Positions 9,753-17,573 of a stretch of 64,000 nucleotides of DNA are shown piece by piece. Source of the DNA: Flavobacterium sp. Leaf82 (GTDB lineage Bacteria > Bacteroidota > Bacteroidia > Flavobacteriales > Flavobacteriaceae); the NCBI RefSeq assembly GCF_001422725.1, contig NZ_LMMA01000012.1:525937-589936 (forward strand). Reading direction: 5' to 3'. The translations under genes and the position numbers were made by a program. The notes below the pieces were generated by a model, which was not told where the DNA came from, did no database searches, and saw only the letters and a list, made by a program, of their open reading frames with translations. How positions within the stretch are numbered: position 1 is the stretch's first letter; every line of letters starts with the position of its first letter.

Positions 9753-9828
9753 AATAATAATAATTTTTTAAAATATAGTGTAATAAATCTTGTCTGAAAT
9801 GAACGAGATTTACAGTAAAATATAAAAT

Positions 9829-10140
9829 ATGAAAAATCTAAAAAGAGTAAGTTTTTTAATAGTACTAATGACTTTTGTAATTTCTTGCGCGTGTATGAAA
9901 GATAAAAATACAGTTTCAGGAAAAGTAGCATCTATTGAATTTGGAAAAGACGGCTATACTGCCAAAATCAACACTGATAAAAATGAAGTTTATTTCGCGG
10001 TAATCAGCATTGTAAATGTTGGAGGTCCACAAAACTACAAGAAATTAAAAGAAGGTGATGAAGTATCCTTAAAAGGAGATATCTGGAAAACAGATACAGA
10101 AAAACACATCACAGTAAGAGAAATTGTTTCGGTGAAATAA
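9829..10140 (+). CDS. Small predicted lipoprotein, unknown function
   Basis: 103 aa. The N-terminus is a lipoprotein signal (hydrophobic LIVLMTFVIS before Cys20). The mature part is short and beta-rich (TVSGKVASIEFGKDGYTAKINTD, YKKLKEGDEVSLKGDIW), suggestive of a small OB-like or beta-sandwich fold. I do not recognise the family. It is separated by 76 bp from the preceding gene and followed by a long inverted repeat. Confidence 0.65.
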   Translation: MKNLKRVSFLIVLMTFVISCACMKDKNTVSGKVASIEFGKDGYTAKINTDKNEVYFAVISIVNVGGPQNYKKLKEGDEVSLKGDIWKTDTEKHITVREIVSVK

Positions 10141-10145
10141 AGGTT

Positions 10146-10302
10146 AAACCATATAAGTTATATAAGTTCATTTAATACTATGCGTGAAGTAATAACTATT
10201 AAAAGAAAATAAACTTAAATGAAAAAAAAAGAAACCATATAAATTATATAAGTTGATAATATGCGCAATGCATTAAATGAACTTATATAACTTATATGGT
10301 TT
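10146..10302. repeat. 31-bp perfect inverted repeat of the ACCATATAAG family, with a third copy inside
   Basis: Arms at 10146-10176 and 10272-10302 are exact reverse complements (31 bp). A third, diverged direct copy lies at 10230-10255. The inner spacer also carries matching TATGCG words. Related single or paired copies occur at 21801-21829, 22378-22398, 35221-35247 and 51319-51450, all between genes. It lies between two convergent genes. Confidence 0.8.
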
Positions 10303-10319
10303 AATAATTTTATAGAGTT

Positions 10320-10925
10320 TTATCGAATACTATCGTGCGAATGGGTTTGTACGCCGTTATTCCATAAAGTAAGAATATCTGTCGCAACGGCAGCGCCACT
10401 TCCTGCAGCAATCGCTAATTGACTTCTCCAGCCTGCTAAAGTTCCAATTACATAAATGCCGTCGGCAACTTTATGATCGTCGTTTTTAAGCTGAATGCGT
10501 TGTTTTTCCGGTAATGCTTTTTTATGAGGCTCAATATATTGCATTAAACCTTCTATGTCAAAAGTATTTGCAGAACCAATCCCAATAACGATACTTTTGG
10601 TTTTGTATGAGTTTTTGTTTGTAATTACAGTAAATTCAGGATAACTTCCTTCGACTTTAATTACTTTCTCATTTGGTATTTGAGTAATATGCGGATAAGC
10701 TGTTGCTAAATCCTGCGTACTTTCTGTTAGTAAATCAGATCCTAATTTACCTGGAGTTATACCGTAAGCATTGTAGAAAATTGCTTCTTGTAAAGAAGAA
10801 TTCTTCTGATGCGTAAAAATTCCAATTTTTTTATCGGCTGCAAAGGATTTGTTTTTTGCTGATCCTAAAACTAAAGCGCAAGACATGCCTGAAACACCTC
10901 CGCCAATAATTAAAACGTCAAACAT
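10320..10925 (-). CDS. Small FAD-dependent oxidoreductase (single FAD domain, thioredoxin reductase-like)
   Basis: 201 aa from the ATG at 10925; an in-frame TTG at 10952 would overlap the upstream gene and is less likely. The N-terminus has the dinucleotide motif FDVLIIGGGVSGMSCAL; the C-terminal DGIYVIGTLAGWRSQLAIAAGSGAAVA matches the second FAD motif of thioredoxin reductase-like enzymes. The NADPH domain and the CxxC active site of real thioredoxin reductases are both missing. It starts 1 bp after the stop of the small membrane protein gene, so the two are probably one unit. The function is unknown. Confidence 0.75.
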   Translation of the reverse strand: MFDVLIIGGGVSGMSCALVLGSAKNKSFAADKKIGIFTHQKNSSLQEAIFYNAYGITPGKLGSDLLTESTQDLATAYPHITQIPNEKVIKVEGSYPEFTVITNKNSYKTKSIVIGIGSANTFDIEGLMQYIEPHKKALPEKQRIQLKNDDHKVADGIYVIGTLAGWRSQLAIAAGSGAAVATDILTLWNNGVQTHSHDSIR

Positions 10926-10926
10926 A

Positions 10927-11127
10927 TTATCGTCCGTTTGTTTTTTCTTCAATCCTTTTAGAAATTCTAAAAATTAAAAGAATCAAGACGGCACAAAATG
11001 AAGCTGCAATTCCAATAAAAGCAACTACACTGTCTCCCTGAAAAGGATTTTTGAAGTCTAGCAACGTAATATTAAAAACAATTAAAGCTAATGCAAGAAG
11101 CACTAAGATTGAAGTGAAAATTTTCAT
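10927..11127 (-). CDS. Small two-helix membrane protein, unknown function
   Basis: 66 aa with two hydrophobic segments (residues ~4-23 and ~35-55) separated by a short polar loop, and a positively charged tail ISKRIEEKTNGR. No recognised family. It is directly followed by the small FAD protein gene (1 bp gap) and may be its membrane partner. Confidence 0.65.
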   Translation of the reverse strand: MKIFTSILVLLALALIVFNITLLDFKNPFQGDSVVAFIGIAASFCAVLILLIFRISKRIEEKTNGR

Positions 11128-11233
11128 AATGGTTGTTTGTTTGCCTAAAATAATAAAGTAAAACCCTCAGACTTAAAAATGTCTTTAAATTGTATTTTAG
11201 AAATTTTATGGGGTAAATTTATAAAAATAATTG

Positions 11234-11812
11234 TTAGACGAACAAACCTTTAACATTAGCAGCAAATAATTTAACAGCAATCGCTAAAAGTATCACTCCA
11301 AATGTCTTACGAACTACGCCAAGTCCGTTTTCTCCTAATAAATTCTCGATTTTTTTAGACGATTTCAAAACTATATAAACCAATATAATATTGAGTAAAA
11401 TAGCAATAATAATATTAATGGTATGAAATTGAGATCGCAAAGAAAGCAAAGTTGTCATCGTTCCTGCTCCTGCAATTAACGGAAACGCTAACGGAACAAT
11501 AGAAGCTGATCCGGGTTCTTCGTCACGATAAATCCTGATCCCTAAAATCATCTCCAAAGCCAGAAAAAATAATACAAAAGATCCGGCAACGGCAAACGAA
11601 TGCACGTCTATACCTATAAGATTAAGTAAGCCCTCGCCAACAAAAAGAAAAACAATCATAATCGCACCGGCAACTATCGAAGCTTTCTCAGATTCAATGT
11701 GTCCAACTTTTGCTCTTAGATTTACAATAATAGGAATTGAACCTACAATATCGATTACAGCAAAAAGTACCATTCCGACAGTGATAATTTCTTTAAAATC
11801 AATATCTAACAT
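11234..11812 (-). CDS. MarC family integral membrane protein
   Basis: 192 aa with six hydrophobic segments. The pattern VDIVGSIPIIVNLR near the N-terminus, the FLALEMILGIRIYR segment, and PLAFPLIAGAGTMTTLLSL in the centre are typical of the MarC/YchE family (NAAT group). The early link to multiple antibiotic resistance was withdrawn, and some members have been proposed as amino acid exporters. Stands alone on the minus strand. Confidence 0.88.
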   Translation of the reverse strand: MLDIDFKEIITVGMVLFAVIDIVGSIPIIVNLRAKVGHIESEKASIVAGAIMIVFLFVGEGLLNLIGIDVHSFAVAGSFVLFFLALEMILGIRIYRDEEPGSASIVPLAFPLIAGAGTMTTLLSLRSQFHTINIIIAILLNIILVYIVLKSSKKIENLLGENGLGVVRKTFGVILLAIAVKLFAANVKGLFV

Positions 11813-11999
11813 ATTTTTCTAATTTATGGATTAAAAGATGCGCAAAGGTAGATAATAAAGATAGCGCTTTTTTATAAGATCTCACTAACACACTATTTTT
11901 GTTATAAAAACATGTATTATTGGTTAAAATAGTGATTTTTGTAACAATTGATAACTTCTATTGCATATTTGCATTGGATTAGCTTAGTTGTGTGTGGTT

Positions 12000-12225
12000 T
12001 TTTACCGCAAAGAGCGCAAAGTTTTTTCGCAAAGACTCGCAAAGTTTAATTTGATTACGAGTATTTGAAAAGCATTTTCAAAGCTCACAAAGCTTTATAA
12101 AATATACAACCTCTAAATCTATTTAATCTGCTTTGCGAACTTTTTTAAGCCTTCTATATTATTTAGCCTTGCTAAATAATCTTTGCGAATCTTTGCGAAA
12201 AAACTTTGCGCTCTTTGCGGTAAAA
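12000..12225. repeat. 45-bp inverted repeat of CTTTGCG words
   Basis: Arms at 12000-12044 and 12181-12225 match as reverse complements with one mismatch, and frame 136 bp that also contain CTTTGCGAA words. It fills most of the gene-free stretch 11813-12316. Similar words occur at 22080-22235, 36578-36711, 38253-38275 and 63662-63735. No open frame, and no target duplications I could recognise. Confidence 0.75.
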
Positions 12226-12277
12226 CTCACAAGACTCTTTACAGTAAAATTTAATCTCCTATCATCTACTTTCTTTG

Positions 12278-12286
12278 ACTATCTTT
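12278..12286 (+). promoter_or_regulatory. Bacteroidota-type -7 promoter element (TATCTTTG)
   Basis: TATCTTTGC fits the TAnnTTTG -7 box and is followed by a short leader to the ATG at 12317. A clear -33 TTG at the right spacing is not obvious. The same string is found before queE. Confidence 0.55.
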
Positions 12287-12316
12287 GCACTTTATAAATT
12301 TCAGTACTTTATTATC

Positions 12317-12886
12317 ATGTTTCAATTAGGTAAAACCATTATTTCAGAGGATATTCTTGAAAAAGAATTTGTGTGCAACTTGTCAGCTTGTAAAGGAGCT
12401 TGCTGTGTTGACGGAGATGCCGGTGCGCCGCTAAGTGAAGCAGAAACTAAAATAATGGAAGAAATTTACCCTAAAGTAAAACCATTTTTACGTAAAGAAG
12501 GAATTGCTGCTATCGAAGCGCAAGGAACCTGGGTAAAAGGAACTGATGGTGATCTTGAAACTCCATTAATCGATGAAAAAGATTGTGCGTATGTTATTTT
12601 TGATGGCAAAACAGCACTTTGCGGAATCGAGCAAGCGTATAATCAAGGAATCGTAGACTGGAAAAAACCGGTTTCATGTCATTTATATCCAATTCGTGTA
12701 AAAGACTTCACGGAGTTTGCTGCTGTAAATTATGATAAATGGGATATTTGTGATGATGCCTGTTCTTTAGGAAAAGAATTAGAAGTTCCGGTTTATAAAT
12801 TTGTCAAAGAAGCATTAATTCGACGCTTTGGTCAGGATTGGTATTTGGAACTTGAAAAAGTAGCCGAAGAACTCAAAAAATCTTAA
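12317..12886 (+). CDS. DUF3109 family cysteine-cluster protein
   Basis: 189 aa from the ATG at 12317; an earlier TTG at 12275 lies inside the promoter box and is rejected. The N-terminal CNLSACKGACCVDGDAGAPLS, the central KDCAYVIFDGKTALCGIEQAY, and the later SCHLYPIR and ICDDACSLG supply the conserved Cys set of DUF3109, related to the YkgJ metal-binding cluster proteins. Iron-sulfur or zinc binding is inferred from these Cys. A distant relative is encoded at 61286-61780. Confidence 0.85.
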   Translation: MFQLGKTIISEDILEKEFVCNLSACKGACCVDGDAGAPLSEAETKIMEEIYPKVKPFLRKEGIAAIEAQGTWVKGTDGDLETPLIDEKDCAYVIFDGKTALCGIEQAYNQGIVDWKKPVSCHLYPIRVKDFTEFAAVNYDKWDICDDACSLGKELEVPVYKFVKEALIRRFGQDWYLELEKVAEELKKS

Positions 12887-13223
12887 AATTTTAAGCGCTA
12901 TAGTTACCGCTTTTTCAGCTCATTTTTTAACTCAAAAAATAAAGTTTTAACTCAAAAAAAAACTTTTAAAAACAATTTAAAATTTCTTGCTTTTTATTAC
13001 AAAAAGTCTATATTTTACAGGGACTTTAGGTGTGAAAGGCAATATTAAATGTCTCATTTACAAATATTTAATTATTGTCTGAAAAATATCTCATTTTTTA
13101 GCCTTTGTTAAAAACTACGTCGAATTGTGAATAAGTTTGGCTTTCATTTTTAGCGATAATTGACAATCTTTGTAGTCTATTGAATTAGCAAAAATTCAGT
13201 ATAAAAATTAAACAAAAATTACC
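12887..13223. other. Gene-free region upstream of nrdB
   Basis: 337 bp, very AT-rich, with a short direct repeat of TTTTAACTCAAAAAA (12925-12965). No gene, terminator or NrdR-type paired box that I could recognise. AATCTTTG at 13168-13175 is one base off the -7 promoter consensus and could drive nrdB. Confidence 0.4.
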
Positions 13224-14201
13224 ATGTCACAAGTCGAACCAATATTACAAGAAAATAAAAATCGTTTCGTTATTTTTCCTATCAAACATCATGATATTTG
13301 GGAATGGTATAAGAAAATGGAAGCTAGTTTCTGGACTGCTGAAGAAATAGATTTGCACCAAGACTTGACAGACTGGAATAATAAGCTTAGTGACGACGAA
13401 AGATATTTCATTAAACACATATTAGCATTTTTTGCAGCTTCTGATGGAATCGTAAATGAAAATCTTGCTGAGAACTTTGTAAACGAAGTTCAATATGCAG
13501 AAGCGAAGTTTTTCTATGGTTTCCAGATCATGATGGAAAACATTCACAGTGAAACTTACTCTTTATTAATTGACACTTACGTGAAAGATGAAGCAGAGAA
13601 AGCAGAATTGTTTAATGCATTGGAAGTTTTTCCTGCAATTAAGAAAAAAGCAGACTGGGCTTTAAAGTGGATCGAATCTGATTCGTTTGCTGAAAGACTA
13701 ATTGCTTTTGCAGCAGTTGAAGGAATTTTCTTTTCAGGTGCTTTCTGTTCTATTTATTGGTTGAAAAAACGTGGTTTAATGCCAGGTTTAACTTTTTCAA
13801 ACGAGTTAATTTCTCGTGATGAAGGTGTACACTGTGACTTTGCAGTGCATTTGCACAATCATCACCTGATTAATAAAGTACCAAAAGAAAGAATTAAAGA
13901 AATCATTGTTGACGCATTAGATATCGAAAGAGAATTTGTTACAGAATCTCTTCCGGTAAGTTTAATAGGTATGAATGCTGTATTAATGACACAATATCTG
14001 GAATTTGTTGCAGATAGATTATTAGTAGAGTTAGGTTGCGAACGTGTGTATGGATCAGCGAATCCGTTTGACTTCATGGACATGATCTCACTTCAGGGAA
14101 AAACCAATTTCTTTGAAAAACGTGTTGCCGAGTATCAAAAATCAGGTGTTATGAACACAGATAGTGATGCTCAGAAAATTTCATTCGATGCAGATTTTTA
14201 G
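13224..14201 (+). CDS. nrdB: Ribonucleoside-diphosphate reductase small subunit (class Ia, eukaryote-like)
   Basis: 325 aa. Houses the di-iron centre and tyrosyl radical that starts reduction of ribonucleotides. Iron ligands are visible in DLTDW, VNENLAE and MENIHSE, and in the later AVEGIFFSG and EGVHCDF. The radical tyrosine is the Y of [12 protein letters not shown]. The sequence resembles animal R2 more than E. coli NrdB. The C-terminal acidic tail that docks on NrdA ends in ISFDADF. The large subunit follows after a 252-bp hairpin-rich spacer. Confidence 0.96.
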   Translation: MSQVEPILQENKNRFVIFPIKHHDIWEWYKKMEASFWTAEEIDLHQDLTDWNNKLSDDERYFIKHILAFFAASDGIVNENLAENFVNEVQYAEAKFFYGFQIMMENIHSETYSLLIDTYVKDEAEKAELFNALEVFPAIKKKADWALKWIESDSFAERLIAFAAVEGIFFSGAFCSIYWLKKRGLMPGLTFSNELISRDEGVHCDFAVHLHNHHLINKVPKERIKEIIVDALDIEREFVTESLPVSLIGMNAVLMTQYLEFVADRLLVELGCERVYGSANPFDFMDMISLQGKTNFFEKRVAEYQKSGVMNTDSDAQKISFDADF

Positions 14202-14212
14202 GCACCAAAATA

Positions 14213-14416
14213 CTTTTAGCGCAATCTAAAAGCGCTAAGATAAATTACAATTTTTTAAGATTGAATCTTCAGCCCAAATCGTAGATTCAATAACAATTTT
14301 TAATGTGTTTAAATTCATTTTTCGAATTTGAATCGGGTAACTATTGAGAATCCTGCAATTCTCAAAAAATAATTTAAAAACACGCAATGTTTAAGTCTTG
14401 GAATTCGTTATTCCAA
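14213..14416 (+). promoter_or_regulatory. Array of short hairpins between nrdB and nrdA
   Basis: Five small inverted repeats follow each other: two mutually exclusive stems at 14213-14238 (CTTTTAG/CTAAAAG or TTAGCGC/GCGCTAA), ATTGAATCT at 14260-14291, AAATTC at 14311-14329, TTGAGAAT at 14344-14365 and TTGGAAT at 14398-14416. No terminator T-tract follows any of them. Function is unknown; a structured leader for nrdA is one possibility. Confidence 0.45.
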
Positions 14417-14453
14417 TGTCTTTCATTTTTTCAATAACTAAAAAAGTAAGCTT

Positions 14454-16850
14454 ATGTATGTAGTAAAAAGAGATGGCCACAAAGAGCCCGTAATGTTTGA
14501 TAAGATTACAGAAAGAATCAAAAAATTGTGTTACGGCTTGAATGAGCTTGTAGATCCTGTTAAGGTAGCGATGAGAGTTATCGAGGGATTGTATGATGGG
14601 GTTTCAACTTCTGAACTAGATAATCTTGCAGCTGAGACGGCGGCTTCTATGACAATTGCGCATCCTGATTATGCACAATTAGCAGCGCGTGTGGCGATTT
14701 CTAATCTACATTCAAATACTAAAAAGTCGTTTTCAGAAACGATGAAAGATATGTATAATTACGTAAATCCAAGAAACGGACAAGAAGCGCCGTTACTTTC
14801 GGATGAAGTATTTAAAGTAATTCAGGAAAACTCAGCTTTCCTTGATTCTCATATTATTTATACAAGAGATTTTAATTACGATTACTTTGGTTTCAAAACC
14901 TTAGAGCGTTCGTATTTGTTAAAAATAAACGGAAAAATCGTCGAAAGACCACAACATATGTTGATGCGTGTTTCTGTTGGTATTCACCTTGACGATTTAA
15001 AATCAGTAATTGAAACTTACGATTTAATGTCTAAAAAGTTCTTTACGCATGCAACGCCAACGTTGTTTAATGCAGGAACTCCAAAACCACAAATGTCTTC
15101 TTGTTTCCTTTTGGCAATGCAGGATGATAGTATTGATGGTATTTATGATACCTTAAAGCAAACGGCTAAAATCTCGCAATCAGCGGGAGGAATTGGTCTT
15201 TCTATTCATAACGTTCGTGCAACCGGATCTTATATTCGTGGTACAAACGGAACTTCAAACGGAATCGTGCCAATGTTGAGAGTTTTCAACGATACGGCTC
15301 GTTACGTAGATCAGGGTGGAGGAAAACGTAAAGGTAGTTTTGCGATTTACATCGAAACATGGCATGCGGATATCTTCGACTTTTTGGATTTAAAGAAAAA
15401 CACAGGAAAAGAAGAAATGCGTGCGCGCGATTTATTCTTCGCAATGTGGACATCTGATTTATTCATGAAACGTGTTCAGGAAGATGCATCATGGACTTTA
15501 ATGTGTCCTAACGAATGTCCTGGATTATACGATGTTTACGGAGAAGAATTCGAAACCATGTATTTGGATTATGAATTTAGAGGAAAAGGAAGAAAAACCA
15601 TTCGTGCACGTGAATTATGGGAGAAAATCCTTGAATCACAAATCGAAACAGGAACTCCTTATATGTTGTACAAAGATGCAGCAAACCGTAAATCGAACCA
15701 CAAGAATTTAGGAACAATTCGTTCGTCTAACTTGTGTACAGAGATTATGGAGTTTACTTCTAAAGATGAAATTGCAGTTTGTAACTTAGCTTCTATCTCA
15801 TTACCAATGTTTATCGAAAACGGTAAATTCGATCACGAAGCGCTTTATAATGTTACAAAACGTGTAACTCGTAACCTGAACAAAGTAATCGACAGAAATT
15901 ACTATCCGGTAAAAGAAGCTGAAAATTCTAACTTACGCCACCGTCCGGTTGGTTTAGGCGTACAAGGTTTAGCAGATGCTTTTATCATGTTGCGTATGCC
16001 GTTTACAAGCGACGAAGCAAAAGTATTAAATCAGGAAATTTTCGAAACATTATACTTCGCAGCTGTAACCGCTTCTATGGAAATGGCAAAAGAAGAAGGG
16101 GCATATTCTACATTCGAAGGTTCTCCAATGTCAAAAGGAGAATTTCAATATAATATGTGGGGAATGAAAGATGAAGAATTATCTGGTCGTTGGGACTGGG
16201 CTTCATTAAGAAAAGAAGTTGTAGAACATGGAGTTCGTAACTCATTATTAGTTGCGCCAATGCCAACTGCTTCGACTTCTCAAATTTTAGGAAACAACGA
16301 AGCTTTCGAGCCATATACATCAAACATTTACACACGTCGTGTATTGTCTGGAGAATTCATCGTAGTAAACAAACATTTACTTCATGATTTAGTAGACAGA
16401 GGTTTGTGGAACGAAACTTTGAAACAAGAAATTATGCGTCATAACGGATCTGTTCAAAACATTGACATTATTCCGCAAGACCTGAAAGAATTATACAAAA
16501 CAGTTTGGGAAATGTCTATGAAAGACATTATCGATATGTCACGTCAAAGAGGTTATTTCATTGACCAATCGCAATCATTGAACTTGTTCATGCAAGATGC
16601 AAACTATTCTAAACTTACGTCAATGCACTTCTATGCTTGGCAATCAGGTTTAAAAACAGGAATGTATTACCTAAGAACAAAATCTGCAGTTGATGCGATT
16701 AAATTCACCCTAAACAACGATAAGAAAGAAGAAGATGGACCGGCAGTTTTAGTTCCGGAAACAGAATCTATAAGTGTTGAGGACTATAAAGCAATGTTGC
16801 TAAAAGCACAAGCCGGAGATCCTGAAGATTGTGAAATGTGTGGATCTTAA
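14454..16850 (+). CDS. nrdA: Ribonucleoside-diphosphate reductase large subunit (class Ia)
   Basis: 798 aa. Reduces ribonucleoside diphosphates to deoxy forms. An ATP-cone regulatory domain opens the protein ([22 protein letters not shown]). The catalytic barrel has [20 protein letters not shown] (first active-site Cys), NLCTEI (second), the CNLASISL segment, and [18 protein letters not shown]. The C-terminal CEMCGS is the redox-active Cys pair that is re-reduced by thioredoxin or glutaredoxin. No intein is present. Confidence 0.97.
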   Translation: MYVVKRDGHKEPVMFDKITERIKKLCYGLNELVDPVKVAMRVIEGLYDGVSTSELDNLAAETAASMTIAHPDYAQLAARVAISNLHSNTKKSFSETMKDMYNYVNPRNGQEAPLLSDEVFKVIQENSAFLDSHIIYTRDFNYDYFGFKTLERSYLLKINGKIVERPQHMLMRVSVGIHLDDLKSVIETYDLMSKKFFTHATPTLFNAGTPKPQMSSCFLLAMQDDSIDGIYDTLKQTAKISQSAGGIGLSIHNVRATGSYIRGTNGTSNGIVPMLRVFNDTARYVDQGGGKRKGSFAIYIETWHADIFDFLDLKKNTGKEEMRARDLFFAMWTSDLFMKRVQEDASWTLMCPNECPGLYDVYGEEFETMYLDYEFRGKGRKTIRARELWEKILESQIETGTPYMLYKDAANRKSNHKNLGTIRSSNLCTEIMEFTSKDEIAVCNLASISLPMFIENGKFDHEALYNVTKRVTRNLNKVIDRNYYPVKEAENSNLRHRPVGLGVQGLADAFIMLRMPFTSDEAKVLNQEIFETLYFAAVTASMEMAKEEGAYSTFEGSPMSKGEFQYNMWGMKDEELSGRWDWASLRKEVVEHGVRNSLLVAPMPTASTSQILGNNEAFEPYTSNIYTRRVLSGEFIVVNKHLLHDLVDRGLWNETLKQEIMRHNGSVQNIDIIPQDLKELYKTVWEMSMKDIIDMSRQRGYFIDQSQSLNLFMQDANYSKLTSMHFYAWQSGLKTGMYYLRTKSAVDAIKFTLNNDKKEEDGPAVLVPETESISVEDYKAMLLKAQAGDPEDCEMCGS

Positions 16851-16907
16851 TTTTTTTAGAAGAAAGAAAATAGAATAAAGAAGAAAGATTTTGTTCTGAA
16901 TTTATAG

Positions 16908-16945
16908 AAAGCAGTTATCGTAATGATAGCTGCTTTTGTTTTTTT
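16908..16945 (+). terminator. nrdA terminator
   Basis: An 11-bp stem (AAGCAGTTATC with GATAGCTGCTT, one G-T pair) and a 5-nt loop are followed by a TTTTG/TTTTTTT tract, 60 bp after the nrdA stop. Confidence 0.75.
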
Positions 16946-17031
16946 AGGAGCTATTTCCCGCTTTCCGTTGCAATCTTTTTATTTTTTAAAGGAAAAAATA
17001 AAAAGGATTTCCACTTCAATCGGGGCTAGGG
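16946..17031 (+). repeat. Dispersed structured element, copy 1
   Basis: About 86 bp beginning AGGAGCTATTTCCCGC and ending CGGGGCTAGGG. The outer stem pairs CTA..CCCG with CGGG.CTAG. The centre is a hairpin of TTTTTATTTTTT with AAAAAATAAAAA, replaced by unrelated but equally self-complementary sequence in the other copies (19736-19819 minus strand, 63265-63347, 63486-63568). It lies right after the nrdA terminator, in the gene-free stretch 16851-17424. Confidence 0.75.
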
Positions 17032-17134
17032 AATTTAGGGTTCAATAGTTTAAAAGTAATAAATGGATTTAGATGAAATAAGTACAGACAACAAAGATGA
17101 ATACTATAATCGCCATCTTTGCCGAGTTTCTAAT

Positions 17135-17296
17135 GTAATTTCTCCTTCGTCGAAATGACAAGATTCTAAAAAAAACAGGTTTAAATTGATTCATAAGTTA
17201 AAAAAAAAGATGAAATCTCAGTATCTTAAAAACTCAGAACCTTAGAATCTTTCTCAAAGCCAATTGTCTATATCTCATTTTAAACCTGTTTTTTTA
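17135..17296. repeat. Solo half of the TCATTTCGACGAA repeat, then an inverted repeat
   Basis: 17135-17160 matches one arm of the 29-bp inverted repeat at 38134-38235, with small differences, but no partner arm is present. Farther on, ACAGGTTTA at about 17175-17184 and TAAACCTGT at 17282-17290, both beside A or T runs, form an inverted repeat that could act as a terminator-like hairpin. No open frame. Confidence 0.5.
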
Positions 17297-17424
17297 TATT
17301 ATCATACAAAACATCATAAATTTGTTAAGAAATCCTTTTTTGTTTCATAAAATGCATTATTTGTTTTGGTGAGGTGAAAATAATTTATAAATTCGCAGAG
17401 AATTTATTGAAAAACACAAACAAA

Positions 17425-17505
17425 ATGTCTAATAACCGTTTTTATTTTAGCAACTCTTTTTATTTCTTCTTTAGTAGAAGTGAGGATTGTGCTATGGTTA
17501 TTTGA
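17425..17505 (+). CDS. Phe/Tyr-rich leader peptide of the pheA operon
   Basis: A 26-codon reading frame starts at an ATG after an A-rich leader and ends with TGA. Residues 6-16 read FYFSNSFYFFF, giving six Phe and two Tyr. It precedes a terminator hairpin that lies immediately before pheA. Its end (17483-17490) can pair with the 5' arm of that terminator. This is the layout of a ribosome-mediated attenuation leader: stalling at Phe codons leaves the pairing segment free, while a ribosome at the stop codon would cover it. Inferred from sequence; no expression data. Confidence 0.8.
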   Translation: MSNNRFYFSNSFYFFFSRSEDCAMVI

Positions 17506-17567
17506 GAAAATTAAAAAAGACAAATAAAACTAATATACAATCCTGATGAAAATCAGGATTTTTTTTT
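17483..17567 (+). promoter_or_regulatory. Attenuator of the pheA operon: antiterminator and terminator pair
   Basis: Terminator: AATCCTGAT (17539-17547), loop GAAA, ATCAGGATT (17552-17560), then nine T (17559-17567), ending 6 bp before the pheA ATG. Antiterminator: AGGATTGT (17483-17490) pairs perfectly with ACAATCCT (17537-17544). The two structures share 17539-17544, so only one can form. A small 5-bp stem (CTTCT/AGAAG, 17466-17480) lies in the leader just upstream. Confidence 0.8.
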
Positions 17568-17573
17568 GAATAT

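Noticed and set aside
9674..9931. Minus-strand open frame across the NTF2-like and lipoprotein genes
   Set aside because: It is antisense to two better supported plus-strand genes and is rich in Leu/Phe/Lys codons expected from AT-rich DNA.
12000..12225. Possible insertion sequence ends
   Set aside because: No transposase frame between the arms and no target duplication visible; kept only as an inverted repeat.
14454..16850. Possible intein in nrdA, common in this family
   Set aside because: The protein is the normal 798 aa and the conserved blocks are uninterrupted.
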